Assembly: GCF_963678635.1 (NCBI RefSeq)
Contig: NW_026971712.1
Coordinates: 62,001 to 126,000 of the forward strand
Source: Symsagittifera roscoffensis
Lineage: Eukaryota; Xenacoelomorpha; Acoela; Convolutidae
Length of the DNA stretch: 64,000 nt
Reading direction: 5' to 3'
Below the pieces are notes generated by a model. It ran no database searches and was not told the origin of the DNA. It worked only from the letters and a program-made list of their open reading frames with translations. The position numbers and the translations under genes are program-made. Below, piece after piece: positions 42,328 to 53,399 of this stretch (position 1 is its first letter; every line of letters begins with the position of its first letter).

Positions 42328-43213
42328 TGTGCCAGTCGGCATGTCTGGAGGTTTGACCTTGAGAAACACGTAATTTTGGAGTGAAGTTTTAATTTTAAAA
42401 ATTTCGAGTGGAGCCTGTCATGCTCAGTTTTCTCGAACCAACTGAAAACGCAAAAGTCAAAAATCAGAACGACCGAATTAACAATTGCGGGAAACTACTC
42501 AAGAAAAAGGCAGGAAATTGCTATTCGCAATTTCTCGATACGAAATAATAAGAGAGTAGAGCTGTCTGTTCCTGAAAACAGGAAAATAGAATACAGACTT
42601 GAGAAAGGACGACTATTCGAACGGAAAGGAGTGAACCTTCGATGGAAGAGTGGACAACTCGAGTGTCCCAATGGTTCATTCAGAGGCTTTGATTCTTGAG
42701 ACAGAACTTACTTCTGTTGTTAAAACTAATTAGCATCAAACTTATTTAGTTATATTATTAAATTCTCAAGCTGCTCATCTTTTACTTACTCCTCATACTC
42801 AAGTGCATCGACATGTGAGTTCTCAATTTAAATTTCTCGAGTGTATTTTATGATTGTTATGTTGAGATAAGGCGAGTTTTAGGTTGATCCATCTGAAATG
42901 GATCAAAGTTCCACTGTCCAATAAAAAGTAACTAAGCGGATTGTTCCGACCCGGTTTTTAACGGCGTTCATGTATTTTGGGTATTTCGAGACCTAAATAT
43001 GGGGACGTTTTTATTTCTAGAGTGGGGGGGTATTTTGGTAGTGGCCTTTAAGCTGTAACGGGTTCCAGTCTCATGTCGCAAGCGAACCGAATTGGCTCCG
43101 ACCGTTCTTGAGGTAGAAAAACACAAGAGATAGTGTCCCTGACTCTTGAGCCAATGGTTATAGGGCCTATTTTTCTTAAGCCTCATATGTGACTAAAGTA
43201 GGCGACTGTTACA
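42328..43213 (+). repeat. 3' LTR
   Basis: Eight differences by eye from the 5' LTR, two of them single-base length changes. Same ends (TGTGCCAG, TGTTACA) and same hairpin (42884-42906). Confidence 0.9.
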
Positions 43214-43790
43214 ATATGACGATTTTTTGGATTTTTTCAAAATTTTTCAGAAAACTTAAGTATAAAAAATTTCACAAAACTTGAAGTTATCATCTGTAGT
43301 CAGGCTCTTTTGGGGTACTCAGGAGTCGCGAATCTCGCGAGTACTCTCAGGAGTTGCAAATCTTGCGTCCAAATGCGACTGCTTAGTTGCTTTGAGTTGC
43401 CCTAATGGGATGTTTCTTAATTCATCATAAACTTAGATATAAAAAAATGTTACATTTTTATGGTTTTTCAAAATTTGAATGAAAAAAAAACGAATGAAAA
43501 ACTTTACAAAATTTGAAGTTAGTCTCATGAGTTGCAAATCTTGCGTCCAAATGCGACTGCTCAATTGCTTTCAGTTTCTTAGTTCCTTTTAAATTTTTCG
43601 AAGAACTTATTTCCCATGAACCTTCACAAAATTTTATGGTTCTTCAAAATTTGTATAAAAAACTTGAATAAGAAACTTTGCAAAATTTGTAATTACGAAC
43701 CCTCTAATTGGGTGCTATCATAGAACACTCAAAGAATAGTTTTTTGAGTTGTTGAAAATTCGAAGCACCGGAGGTGCGTTACATGCTAGT
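43214..43790. repeat. Diverged satellite-like repeat, right flank of the large element
   Basis: Begins with a 59-bp segment (43214-43272) matching 17929-17987 on the left side with one difference. GCAAATCTTGCGTCCAAATG recurs at about 43357 and 43527. These are the same units as 17461-18016, so the element sits inside the repeat. Confidence 0.65.
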
Positions 43791-43800
43791 CTTCATTGAT

Positions 43801-43823
43801 NNNNNNNNNNNNNNNNNNNNNNN
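43801..43823. other. Assembly gap of 23 N
   Basis: A run of 23 undetermined bases. Sequence left and right may not be truly adjacent. Confidence 1.
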
Positions 43824-44359
43824 TTATTGCAATAAGTTATGATATATTGATTTGTTCTCAAAAATGTTCAGTTGGAAGATAGTTGTTCAAATGCCCATAT
43901 ACCGCAGTTGATAAATAATCGTGAAAGCTTTTGAATGAAAAAGAATTGTTCGAATTATGGGGAAAAAAGATACCAAATATTCTGTCAACTCTGAATTCAT
44001 ATGTTAATTTGAGTTTTTCCCGACCGTCCTTATTGTCATAGGAATAAAAATATCTTTGTTATTTTTATCCGATAATTACAAAAAATGGCATGGGGACTAA
44101 TAATGTGGTCCTCTCTCTAGAATAATAATTGGTCTTCTTACTTTACCTTGTAAAATCACTCGTTCGCCATTTTATTCATCCTGATGTGAGCTGGGGGAGG
44201 CGGGATTAGCCGATATGTTTACTTGTTCGAATTGACATGTGATTTAGTTTGACCTTGATTGCTACTTTCCTTCTCTCACATCCAAATTTTTATAGTTGTA
44301 ATTGTACAGAATTTGCTCAAATCGGCTAATTGCATAATGAGAACTTCTTATAACGTATA
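43824..44359. repeat. Noncoding, contains a decayed GGCTC-family foldback copy
   Basis: 44060-44210 matches the body of the GGCTCTTTTTCC foldback family (GGTCTTCTTACTTTACCTTG, AAAATCACTCGTTCGCCA) but without clean ends. No coding frame. Confidence 0.5.
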
Positions 44360-44391
44360 GGCTCTTTTTCTTTCACCCCCACGCCCCGTAA

Positions 44392-44648
44392 TGCGACAAC
44401 TCGCAACAAAAGACAACTTGAAATAAAAGGCCACTCGAATTAAAAGGACAACTCGCATGTACTCACCTCCGCTGTCGCGCCAACGTGTTGCGAGCTTGCC
44501 TACAGAGGGTAGAACTTTATACGAAACTTAGAGCCGGTTACCGCCGCGAAGCGGCGACTTTAAACCGAGAACATAAACTTTCAAATTAGCTTTAAAAACT
44601 TGCGAGTTATCGTTTGTTGTGAGTTGTCTTTTCTTGCGAGTTGTCGCA
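44392..44648. mobile_element. Foldback element nested in a GGCTC-family copy
   Basis: 257-bp insertion with 27-bp terminal inverted repeats (TGCGACAACTCGCAACAAAA at the left end) that differ at one position. CCCCCACGCCC appears on both sides and looks like an 11-bp target duplication. It is noncoding and different in family from its host element. Confidence 0.8.
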
Positions 44649-45010
44649 GTACCCCCACGCCCACAGGTCAATTTTTGCAAGTAATTTTTGTTCAAACTGT
44701 CCGAGTGGCACTTTTAATTGGGCTCTTTATCAATTTTATGGTGTAACGAGGGATTTTACAAAGTTAAACATGAAGACAAAATATGTTTCCCATGGCCTAA
44801 TTAGTTCGCATGCGTAACATTTCACAGTTTGCGTAACATTTGGATATCGCGAACAAAAGTTAAGGGCTCTTTTTCCTTCCCCCCCCCCCGACCTGCAAAT
44901 TTTTATATTTGAAGTTAATGTTCACTTTGTCCGATTGTCGTGAATGTTAAAAGGCAGACTAATTAGGCCATAAAAACATATTTGGTCTTGGTCTTCATAA
45001 TTAACCTTGT

Positions 45011-45209
45011 GGCTCTTTTTCCTCCCCCCCTCCCTCACCTCACATGAGCATCAATTTTATGGTCTAACGAGTGGTTTTACAAGGTTAAGAAGACCAAATT
45101 TGTTTATCATGGCCTAATTTATTTGCATGTCAATTTTCATGACAATCGGATAATGCGAACAGTAATTTTAATAATAAGAAATTGTAGGTGGGGGAAAGGA
45201 AAAAGAGCC
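45011..45209. mobile_element. Complete GGCTC-family foldback element
   Basis: Ends GGCTCTTTTTCC and GGAAAAAGAGCC are inverted repeats. About 199 bp, reverse in orientation to the copy at 48944-49138. Confidence 0.8.
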
Positions 45210-45613
45210 AACATTTGTAAAACTACTCGTTAGGCCATAAAATTCATGCTTGAGTGAGGTGGGGGGGGGGGGGGGAAAGAGTTAACTTAAGTAGTAAACT
45301 TTTGCAGGTGGGGGGGGAAGGAAAAAGAGCTTTTAATTGGAGTTCTTAGGTCATGAAAAACATATTTGGGCTTCTTAACTAGCCGAGTAAAGTCCTTCAA
45401 AACACCTTAAAATTGTTGCTTATATGGGGCAAGGGGGAGCTCTGACGTTGACTAATTACAATGTGAACTAATTAGACTATTTCAAACAAATTGTTGAGTA
45501 TAACTATTTTTTACCGCTAAAAATGCTTGCTAATTTTGCCACTTTTTTGTTGAAATTACTAGATTTCACTTCATTTTTATAAGTAAAATTCTTTTCTGAT
45601 TTAAAGAGACAAA

Positions 45614-46459
45614 ATGCTGAAGAAAACATTCAGTTCGATTTGTTTCGTAGTTCTATTAATTAATTACTTTCTACCCAGTTTTGCGCAAGAGAAAAGCAGT
45701 TTCATTCAAAACCAGCGATCTGTCATAAATGGCTACGATGCACCCCCTAGACGTTTCTATGTTCAGCTGAAAATGAGGAGGATAATAAACGGCCAAGTTA
45801 GAACTTCGATGTGTGGTGGATAATTGATTGATCCTAGATGGGTCTTAACCGCGTCTCATTGCCTCATTCGTCCTGAAATTTTTGCCGTATCGGTTAAAAT
45901 TGGTGACTTTGCCGACTACAAGTCCACAAAAGCTAGTCTTTTGGGCCAAATATTTCTTCATGAGGGGTTTCCGAACACTGAATACAAAGATAACCGAACA
46001 ATCATCAATGACATTGCGCTCCTGAAACTAGAAAGGAGAGCTCCACGAAATTCGGAAACTTTACCCCTTTGTACCAAGGACTACACTCAAAGTAGAATTC
46101 CCCTCAAATTGGCAGGTATGGGAAGGATATACCAAGGTTCTGGAACTGCAAAGCCAAACCCAAGAGACTTGGAGCTACAAGAGGTTGAACTCACTGAGAC
46201 TAGTGACTGCCCAAAACTATGGGAGGGTCAAGTGCATGTTGACGAAATGGAAGTCTGTATGTTGGGCAATAACAAATCGGGCTGTTACGGCGACAGTGGG
46301 GGACCACTTTTCCCTGTGGATAAGGACGACAAAGCTATGTGTCTGTACGGCACAGTTAGTTATGGAAGCAAATTTTGTACAGGAGGAGTGAGTATTTTCA
46401 TGAGGGTGCCATACTTCCTAGAATGGATAGAAAATACTATTCGGTTGAATAGTCTTTAA
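45614..46459 (+). pseudogene. Chymotrypsin-like serine protease, intronless, one in-frame TAA
   Basis: One frame from ATG 45614 to TAA 46459 (281 codons) is broken only by TAA at 45821-45823. It begins with a signal peptide (hydrophobic FVVLLINYFLPSFA). VINGYDAP fits the activated N-terminus of an S1 protease, then CGG, stop, LIDPRWVLTASHC. The triad is complete: His82 (TASHC), Asp133 (NDIALLKL), Ser228 (GDSGGP). Ser stands at the S1-pocket position that is Asp in trypsin, so a chymotrypsin- or elastase-like preference is likely. No introns interrupt it, so it may be a retrocopy or belong to an intron-poor family. The stop falls where CGGxLI usually has Ser, Thr or Val. Confidence 0.85.
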
Positions 46460-46529
46460 ACAGTTCAATGATCATTAATGAAACAAAGAAACTAAAGCAA
46501 AAAAAAGATTTTTATCATTCATAATTTAC

Positions 46530-46720
46530 CTTAACTGCAAACTTTTTACAAGTAATTTTTTGTTCATATTGTCCGATTGTTACAAAACTGGCATGTCAAC
46601 TGATATAGGCTATGAGAAACATACTTAGTCGTCATACTCCACCTGGTAAACCCTCCGTTACACTATAAAACTTATGCTTGTGGGGTGGGGGAAAAAGAAA
46701 TGAGCCCGCCCATAACCCCC
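46530..46720. mobile_element. Decayed GGCTC-family foldback copy
   Basis: Body sequence (GTTCATATTGTCCGATTGTT, CCGTTACACTATAAAACTTA) and a right end GGGGGAAAAAGAAATGAGCCC match the family. The left terminus is missing. Confidence 0.65.
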
Positions 46721-46967
46721 ATTGACCTCCCCCGCCCCCACTCAAAATCTGCTATTGTGTGTGGTTGAAAGCGTGGATGAGCGTCCGGAAGAAACAGATA
46801 TTCTGAAAACTTCCCTTATTGCCAACCGTAAAATTGCAAACTATTGTGCAACCAAAAATCAAAAAAAATCACAATGCTAAAAACTGAAGACATTTAAATT
46901 GCCTAATCATACAAGAGCACTTTTCCAGTTATCTCTAGTTTTTTTCTGAAACACATTTTCCTCAATG

Positions 46968-48388
46968 GGATTTCCTTAGTGCTGAAGGCCAGCGTATGGG
47001 TACTGTCCAAATGCAGAGAAAACCTATCTTATTATGAAGGAGAGCTTGGTGGACGAAGCATAAACCATGCTTGCAGAGAGCGGTGTCAAGATAACGAGTG
47101 AACGAAAAAAGTATCTGGGCTACCCTCTCAGAACTACAGAGTTCAACAAGAGCTTCTGTGAAGATCTGGCTTCCAAATTCACCAAGATGGCAGAAACTCT
47201 CTGTGAAATTTCCAAAGCCTACCCACAAGAAGCCTATGCTGGTTACATTTTTGGTCTCAGCAACAAGTGGACCTACTTTTGTCGATCGGTGAGTGAAATG
47301 AGGGTTGCCATAATTCCGCTTAAAATCGTTGTTGTTAAAAATCGGTTACTTCCAACCGTAATAGGAACTCCTATTAGCAGTGAGTTACGGAACATTGTAG
47401 CTCTGTCGACTAGATAAGGTGGTTTTGGCATTCCTCTTCTCGCCGAAAGCAGAGCGGAAGATCTTCGTGTGTCCCAGAAAGTGACAGAATATCTTGTTCA
47501 TCTGATCAAGTTTCAGTCATGTCTCACTCACGGAGACCTCAAACAGAACCAGGGTGACACATGCAGGAAACTCCAGACCGAAAAAGACAAAAACAACCAA
47601 GAAAAGTTCACAGCCCTGAGTGAAAATGCGTCCCAAGCAGTTAAGCGGTGTCTCACTACCGCTACAGAGCGTGGTAGCTCCAGTTGGTTAACTGTGCTAC
47701 CATTGGAAGATGAGGGAATGTGGCTCAGCAAGCAAGAATTCTGAGACGCGCTTACAATTAGGTATAATCTTCCCGTCTCGAATCTTCAAGAACATGTGTC
47801 TGTGGCACTATTTTCGACATCAACCATGTCATGACATGCAAAAGCGGAGGATATATTTTTCATAGACACGATAGATTTCGTGATTTAATAGCCAAGAAAC
47901 TTCAGAAAGTTTGCCAAGATGTGAGCATTGAACCTCACCTCCAGCCACTGACTGGTGAAACTTTACAGTATGCTTCCGCTAATACTTCCGACTTTGAAAG
48001 ACTCGACATCAAAGCAAGGCATTTTTGGACAAGACCCACACAAACTTTTTTCGGCGTCAAGATCTTTCACGCTAATTGCAAAACCAACGCCAACACACGG
48101 TTGAACCAGATTTACACTCAACATGAGGCCCAAAAGCGAAGATAATATAACGAACGAATCATACATGTGGAAAGATCAACATTCATTTCCCTTGTTTTCA
48201 GTTCTACAGGTGGATGCGGAAACGAAACTCAGAAATTTATCAAGCGCTTGGCTTCGTTAGAGAGTCAAAAGTCCGAAGAAGAGTACACATCAACACTACG
48301 CGATCTAAGACGATATATTAGTTTCTTCTTGCTGAGATCCGCGACAGCATCGTTGAGAGGCCCCAGAATTGCTCGCCCCGCGGCCTAG
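46968..48388 (+). pseudogene. Decayed retroelement fragment: RT C-terminus with CCHC and endonuclease-like region
   Basis: Reading across frames, the order is NAEKTYLIMK, ITSERKKYLGYPL, AYAGYIFGLSNKWTY, an SSWLTVLPLEDEG segment (47469-47744 frame), a CVCGTIFDINHVMTC zinc site near 47790-47835, RLDIKARHFW with FFGVKIF (possible PD-(D/E)XK-like core), and FSSTGGCGNE ... FIKRLA. This order is known to me from a widespread RT-containing element family of marine and soil invertebrates that ends in a CCHC and a nuclease-like domain. Stops (near 47063, 47742, 48145) and frame changes make it inactive. Confidence 0.6.
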
Positions 48389-48399
48389 TTATCTTTTAC

Positions 48400-48943
48400 C
48401 CCTCTCTTTTCACTTTCTTGCTGGTGCTTTCTCATTTGCTTCTCGTAGTTCACTTCAATTGGCGCTAGTGTTTCTTAATTCTTATTTTTAATTTTTATTT
48501 CAAATTTTTTTTTGTTTTTGCTCACTCCCTTTAATAGGTGCGGTCCTCATTTTTATATTTCCTTGTTTTCTTTTTTTTTCCAATCATGTAACTTTATTTG
48601 GTGAATTTACCATCTTCACAAATTAGGGGATGTTTCATCGCCTAATGAAAATGCTAAAATAGTTCTTCAAAACTGAATATCAATTTAGGGGGAAACAGGG
48701 CAGAGTTACCCATTCATGTCTAATTTACCGTATGAACATTTTATAAGCATCAAGATTTTACAAAAAGTGTGGAAAAACGGGAAAAAACAACATGTCAGAA
48801 ATAGTTTAATTGAATGTTGTTAAGTTAAGCAGTTTTTGTTTTAGAGAAGTTTTTGTTTTGGTGTTTTTTGAAGTTTGTCTATCAGAATTTCAAAAATCAT
48901 CTGTTCATTAAAGTTTTAGTCTGAAGTGTTAGTTGTTAACTTG
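48400..48943. other. No gene seen
   Basis: T-rich sequence with long T runs. No coding frame or repeat structure supported. Confidence 0.4.
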
Positions 48944-49138
48944 GGCTCTTTTCCTTCCCCCCTCCACCTGCAATTTTTTACTAGTAAAGTTACTGTGTAC
49001 ATTGTCCGATCGTTATGAGAATTGGCATGCGGACTGATTGGGCTGTGCTAAACATATCTGGTGGTCATAATTAACCTCGTAAAATCACTCGTTACACCAT
49101 GAAATGGACGGTCGTGTGAGATGGGGGGGGGAAGAGCC
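48944..49138. mobile_element. Complete GGCTC-family foldback element
   Basis: Left end GGCTCTTTTCCTTCCCCCC and right end GGGGGGGGAAGAGCC are inverted repeats. The ~195-bp body matches the copies at 44060-45335 and 46530-46720. Confidence 0.8.
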
Positions 49139-51039
49139 TTACCTTGTCCCAGGACCAGTCATTTTGAATATTTTGCCAAGTTTTTGAAGAATCTTGATTT
49201 CGGCTTTTCTTAGGTACCTAAGCGTCCAAATAAATTGAAGAGCCATCAGAAACTTGAACATTTCTGATAACTCAGCTGGTTCAGCAGGCAACAGTTAAAT
49301 TTGCTTTTTTTAAAAAAAACCTATAGAAGCTCTTCAAGATTTTTAAAATTTTTCAAAAAAATCTGTTTTAGATTTTTCCGGAGACTCAAGAAATTTTTTT
49401 TTGGGAAATATTGAGGCAAAAAAAATATTGAATACATTATGAAGCATCTAAATACCTTCAATAGCATCAAAACAGTTTTTCAAGAAATTTTTTAGGAAAT
49501 TTTTGTTTTAACTTGTTTGGTTCTTTTTTTGGTCTAAACTTTTCGTTTTGGTCTACTCATTTTGTTTATCCATGAGACTTTGGTTTCCGGTTTAGCCAGT
49601 TTAAATGATTTAATGCAATGAAAAAAAAGGGTCAAGAAAACAATAATTATTTTTGGTTACGTTGATAGGTCAAGAAAATACATAATCGATTTTTTAGTGA
49701 AAACTGCCTGTTCAATTACTGAAGCTCAATTGTTTCATGTGGAGCATTATAATAGAAGAGGTAGTTCGATGTCTGGAATCTGTTTTCCCAGAAATCTATG
49801 GCTTAAAAGAATAGATTTTTTTTGCTGAAACCAGAAAACGATCTTTATGAAAACTTAAACTCGAAGATCTTTTTTGCCTAAATCAACTTTAATATCCTGT
49901 AAATTTCTTGTACCTCAAATTGCTCAACATGTTCATTTTCAATTTTCAAAAATGCCAAATTGTCGTTCCGACCATTGAAAATGGGGAGGAACTTTGTTTT
50001 CGGGTGTGTTTTAATTCTTTTTTTTGTTTTTCACGCAAAATCAGGACTGGGTTGAGTGATATATCATACTAAAGCTATTTAATCGTGATTCGAACCGCAT
50101 TGTGTAACTCCTCAGAACTTTTTCTAGTGTCGAGAAAAACCGTTTAGAAGTTTTTGATTTTTCGTCTAAATTTGAGCGAGGAAAGCCAGCGAGCACGCTT
50201 ACTTATACTTATTTTAGGCTGTTTACAATAGCTTCTCTACGCTTAATTTTTTATTGAGTAAAATAAGTTCTAAGAGATTTAATGCCATTTTGGTGTTTTT
50301 TTCTTTTCTAGTCTTTTTTCTTCAAAATCTGTAGTACTATAAGCCTACATTAGTATGACTGTCGCATATGCCTAAATTATAATTATGCATCAGATCCTTT
50401 TATCGCCCAACGCATGAAAAAATTCACAAAATGAAAAAAAGTATTTTGTAATTTTTTAAAGACTATGGCCGGAATATTCTGTGGTACTTCCACAGCAACC
50501 GACTATCCTTGGTTTTTGTGGACATGTTTTTTTTGCTTATATCTTGTGCTTATTATCATTAAATCTAAAAAAAAAAGATGTCAATTTTTATCAAATCTAT
50601 TTTTTTTGGCACAAAAATTTCTTTTTTGTTCTCAAACCGGTTTGTCAAATTCTTAGATTAAAAAAAAACAAGCCGTTTTCGAGCAAAAAAAACCGCTTTC
50701 AGAAATATCGTTTGAACAAAATTATAACTCCAGTAAAAATTCAGTTAAAGTGATCAAATTTGACGTCCGACTCAAAATAAAAAACTAAAAGTTTTTTCTG
50801 AAAGTTAAAAAACTGAAAGTTAAAGTAAAGCTGAAACTTTTCTCAGCCTAAAAGCAATGGACTCACTCAAATGTTTGTATAACCCTGTCGGAGGTTTCCT
50901 TGCAGTACAGTGCAACTCTAGAAGTTTTTTCTCTTCATCAATCCTATCGAGATTACTCAAATTTTGAAAAGAGCGTTATAATCTGAAAATTTTAGTTACA
51001 GTTTTCTTTATTCAAACAAATGATGCCCCGTAGCAAACA
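49139..51039. other. AT-rich DNA without recognisable genes
   Basis: Many homopolymer A/T runs and only short chance frames (for example 50465-50753). It could be intron or intergenic sequence. Confidence 0.4.
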
Positions 51040-51403
51040 TCAATTTGTTGTTCTGTTTTGTTTTTGATTTTGAATTGATTGGTTTTTACCTGCCCTTAAA
51101 ATATTTCTGAATAACCTCTTCAGTTTTTGATTCAGAAACTCTTTTTTCATAACCTTTGTAGATGCGATGTCCAAAACGTTATACTGTTGTGAAGGTTGCA
51201 CGATGTTTTCTAGGTTTTTACAAAGCGCTTCGTCCAAAAAACTTAGCCTTAAATTCTCCGAGAAACTTTGTGATGTTCTTACCGAGAAAATTAACTTTTT
51301 TCGTCGAAGTGCAGCTGTTTATCTATGTGATATCCAAGATATCGAAAAAATATATCGTTTGCTCAAATGGCTGATCATTCAAATTGACATTGTGCGTGGT
51401 TAT

Positions 51404-51801
51404 TTTTCAAAAAGTATATCACTCAAAAACCAGAAATGTCTTACTGGTTTGATATCACTCAAAAATGTCCTAAGGAGGATACACAGATCAAAAACATGCC
51501 TTCTGAACACCAGGCTGCTTTAAAGGAAACAGCAGAATAAACAAGACAAAACAAACTTAACATTTGAACTCAGATTAAACAAAAACAGTAGTTTTTATCA
51601 AAAATAACCACGCACACTGTTTTTGTTTAATCTGAGTTCAAATGTTAAGTTTGTTTTGTCTTGTTTATTCTGCTGTTTCCTTTAAAGCAGCCTGGTGTTC
51701 AGAAGGCATGTTTTTGATCTGTGTATCCTCCTTAGGACATTTTTGAGTGATATCAAACCAGTAAGACATTTCTGGTTTTTGAGTGATATACTTTTTGAAA
51801 A
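51404..51801. repeat. Perfect ~185-bp inverted repeat
   Basis: Arm 51404-51588 is the reverse complement of arm 51617-51801, apparently without mismatch, around a 28-bp spacer. The spacer end (AAAAATAACCACGCACA) is itself the complement of the bases just before the left arm (51391-51407). This nested pattern suggests a template-switch inversion. Transcribed, it would form a long hairpin. Part of it derives from LINE RT sequence. Confidence 0.85.
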
Positions 51802-52210
51802 TTAAGAAAAGCCGTGGACCAAGAGTAGATCCTTGAGAAACACCGAAGCGAAGTTCTGATAATTTTGAGTTCCCAAGTTTAGCGTCTATATCCTGCTTCA
51901 AATGACTAAAAAAAGGCCTTATTAACTAACTAACTGTACCTCTTGGTTCATAGAACTTGATTTTTTAGACAGGAGTAAGTGATCTTCTGTATCGAATTCT
52001 TTTTTTTTTAAATATGTGAACGAGCATTGTGTCAGTTTCATTTGATCGTAAGTGTGTCTTATATTTTCGATTAGTGAAACGGTTGCATCAGCTGTTCCTC
52101 GACATGGTCCAAACCGAACTGATTCATATTGAGTAAGTCAATTTTTTGAAGTTTAATAATATGCGGTTATTTATATTTAAGTCATTCACGAGCTTACGTA
52201 TCATTGGCAG
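51802..52210 (-). pseudogene. LINE reverse transcriptase fragment
   Basis: Minus-strand reading gives NQFGFGPCRGTADATVSLIE (about 52120), then FDTEDHLLL and GVSQGSTLGPRLFLIF (about 51820), which are RT motifs of a jockey/CR1-like non-LTR element in the right order. Frames change between them and the sequence runs into the inverted repeat before the catalytic YADD. Confidence 0.75.
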
Positions 52211-52513
52211 TAAATTTATTGTTAAAAAATGAAAAATTAGTCTAATTATCAATTTGAAATCAGTTTAGCCAGACTGGAATCAGATGGAAATCAGTTTAGC
52301 CAATATCAGGCAATCAAAAAAATGACATGACCAATACAACATCAAATTTTTTTTAGAATGAGAGAAAAAAGTAGAAAAAAAAATCTTAAAAAATTGAATC
52401 TGTAAAAGTTTTAGCTCTATTAAATAAAAAGCACCAGGAGAATCAAGTTAAAGATTGTTTTGATTTAACCTGTTTGAAAAAAAAAACAGATCAAAAATTC
52501 AAAACCCCACTTG

Positions 52514-52665
52514 CCTTTTCTAGTGAGTGCTGCTACCATTTCGCAAGTGTACACTTGTATCTCAGGGTCTAGCTGGGTCCTCAGACTTCTGACTAGCTGT
52601 CGGATACCCTTGGCCGCACCCTGGGCTGCCGGCACGTCACAAAACAACTTTGATATTATCACCAC
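52514..52665 (-). CDS. Possible isolated exon of an unidentified host gene
   Basis: A 152-base island of higher GC in AT-rich DNA. On the minus strand it is preceded by TTTTACCCAG (good 3' splice site) and followed by GCAAGT (a GC-type 5' splice site). It encodes about 50 residues such as FCDVPAAQGAAKGIRQLV and LDPEIQVYTCEMVAALTRK, helical in character like an armadillo/HEAT repeat. I do not recognise the protein. It could be chance, but composition and both splice signals agree. Confidence 0.4.
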
Positions 52666-53399
52666 CTGGGTAAAACACCGGGCGGATTATTAAGTGCGTT
52701 AAAATGCGTTTAAAGTTCCATACAAATTCAAAACCCAAAAAAGGCAAACAATTTGATCTATTAAAATCTTTTGGTTAATTTTTGCGTCGTTTCAAAATTT
52801 TTGTAACTCTGAAATAGGCAATCAAAATACTATAAAAAATTTCACAAAGATTTGAAAGTTGTTTAGATAACATTGCCTGGTAAAAGATGAGATTGCTTCC
52901 TTATAACATATTTCAGATAAGTTTTTGCGGTCATCTAACCTGGAAAGCTACTATAATTGAAGTTCGAGTGATCTTTTCGGTTCTGAATGGCGCGAAGTCA
53001 GCAAAAGATAATTTCGGATCCTGTTCGGTAACCTGGTTCCATTTATAGAAATAGAGTGCAGCTATAGCTTCTCCGACTCTGGGTAGGACTGAATTTGGAT
53101 GTTTCGTTTGTTTCGTTTTTCTCTGGCGTTAGTTTTGATCTTATTGATTCAATTATTTTAAGCCGCGATGTGTTTGTATATGTTTCCAAGTCGGGCACGC
53201 CTAAAAAAAAGCAACACACCACTCTCATAAGTTGTTTTTCTTTCCTACAAAATCTAAAAACTTGAAAAGGTCAGCAAATTTAAGTTTTCAAAGAAAACTG
53301 ACAGTGTTAGGTTAAGATTATTGTAATGTTTACCATCAAATCAGAGCCTCGCATGTTTTGAAAACATTTTTACTTAAAATAAATCTGATAACCATGGTC

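Larger units (their letters stand above)
18017..43213 (+). mobile_element. Giant Ty3/gypsy-like LTR retrotransposon, 25.2 kb
   Basis: Two LTRs in direct orientation (18017-18904 and 42328-43213) bracket a long leader, gag-protease, pol, and a huge third ORF. By eye the LTRs differ at eight sites in about 888 bp, under 1%, so the insertion is fairly recent. The internal region of about 23.4 kb is far longer than the usual 4-8 kb. Extra length comes from a 4.9-kb leader, a 2.5-kb duplication, a pol C-terminal extension with a macrodomain-like fold, and the third ORF (33042-41888). The copy has a frame change in protease, one in integrase and two nonsense codons in ORF3. No chromodomain and no envelope glycoprotein were recognised. 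Confidence 0.9.
44360..45335. mobile_element. Cluster of GGCTCTTTTTCC foldback elements
   Basis: At least four copies or parts of a ~200-bp family with ends like GGCTCTTTTTCCTTCCCCC and the complement GGGGGAAGGAAAAAGAGCC. The body shares TTGTCCGAT, TGGCATG, CTAATTAGGCCAT and AAAATCACTCGTTA segments. Copies occur in both orientations (44360 onward, 44868 onward, 45011-45209, 45215-45335). Long G runs (45261-45275, 45310-45317) belong to the termini. None has coding capacity. Confidence 0.75.

Noticed and set aside
33099-45823. Stop-codon reassignment in this genome (TAA and TGA inside several frames)
   Set aside because: Many other frames in the window end cleanly at TAA and TGA, and the interrupted frames are transposons or a lone pseudogene, so ordinary mutation explains them.
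50465-50753. Two plus-strand frames of 63 and 90 codons
   Set aside because: They overlap in different frames of A/T-run sequence and encode Lys/Phe-rich peptides expected from composition.
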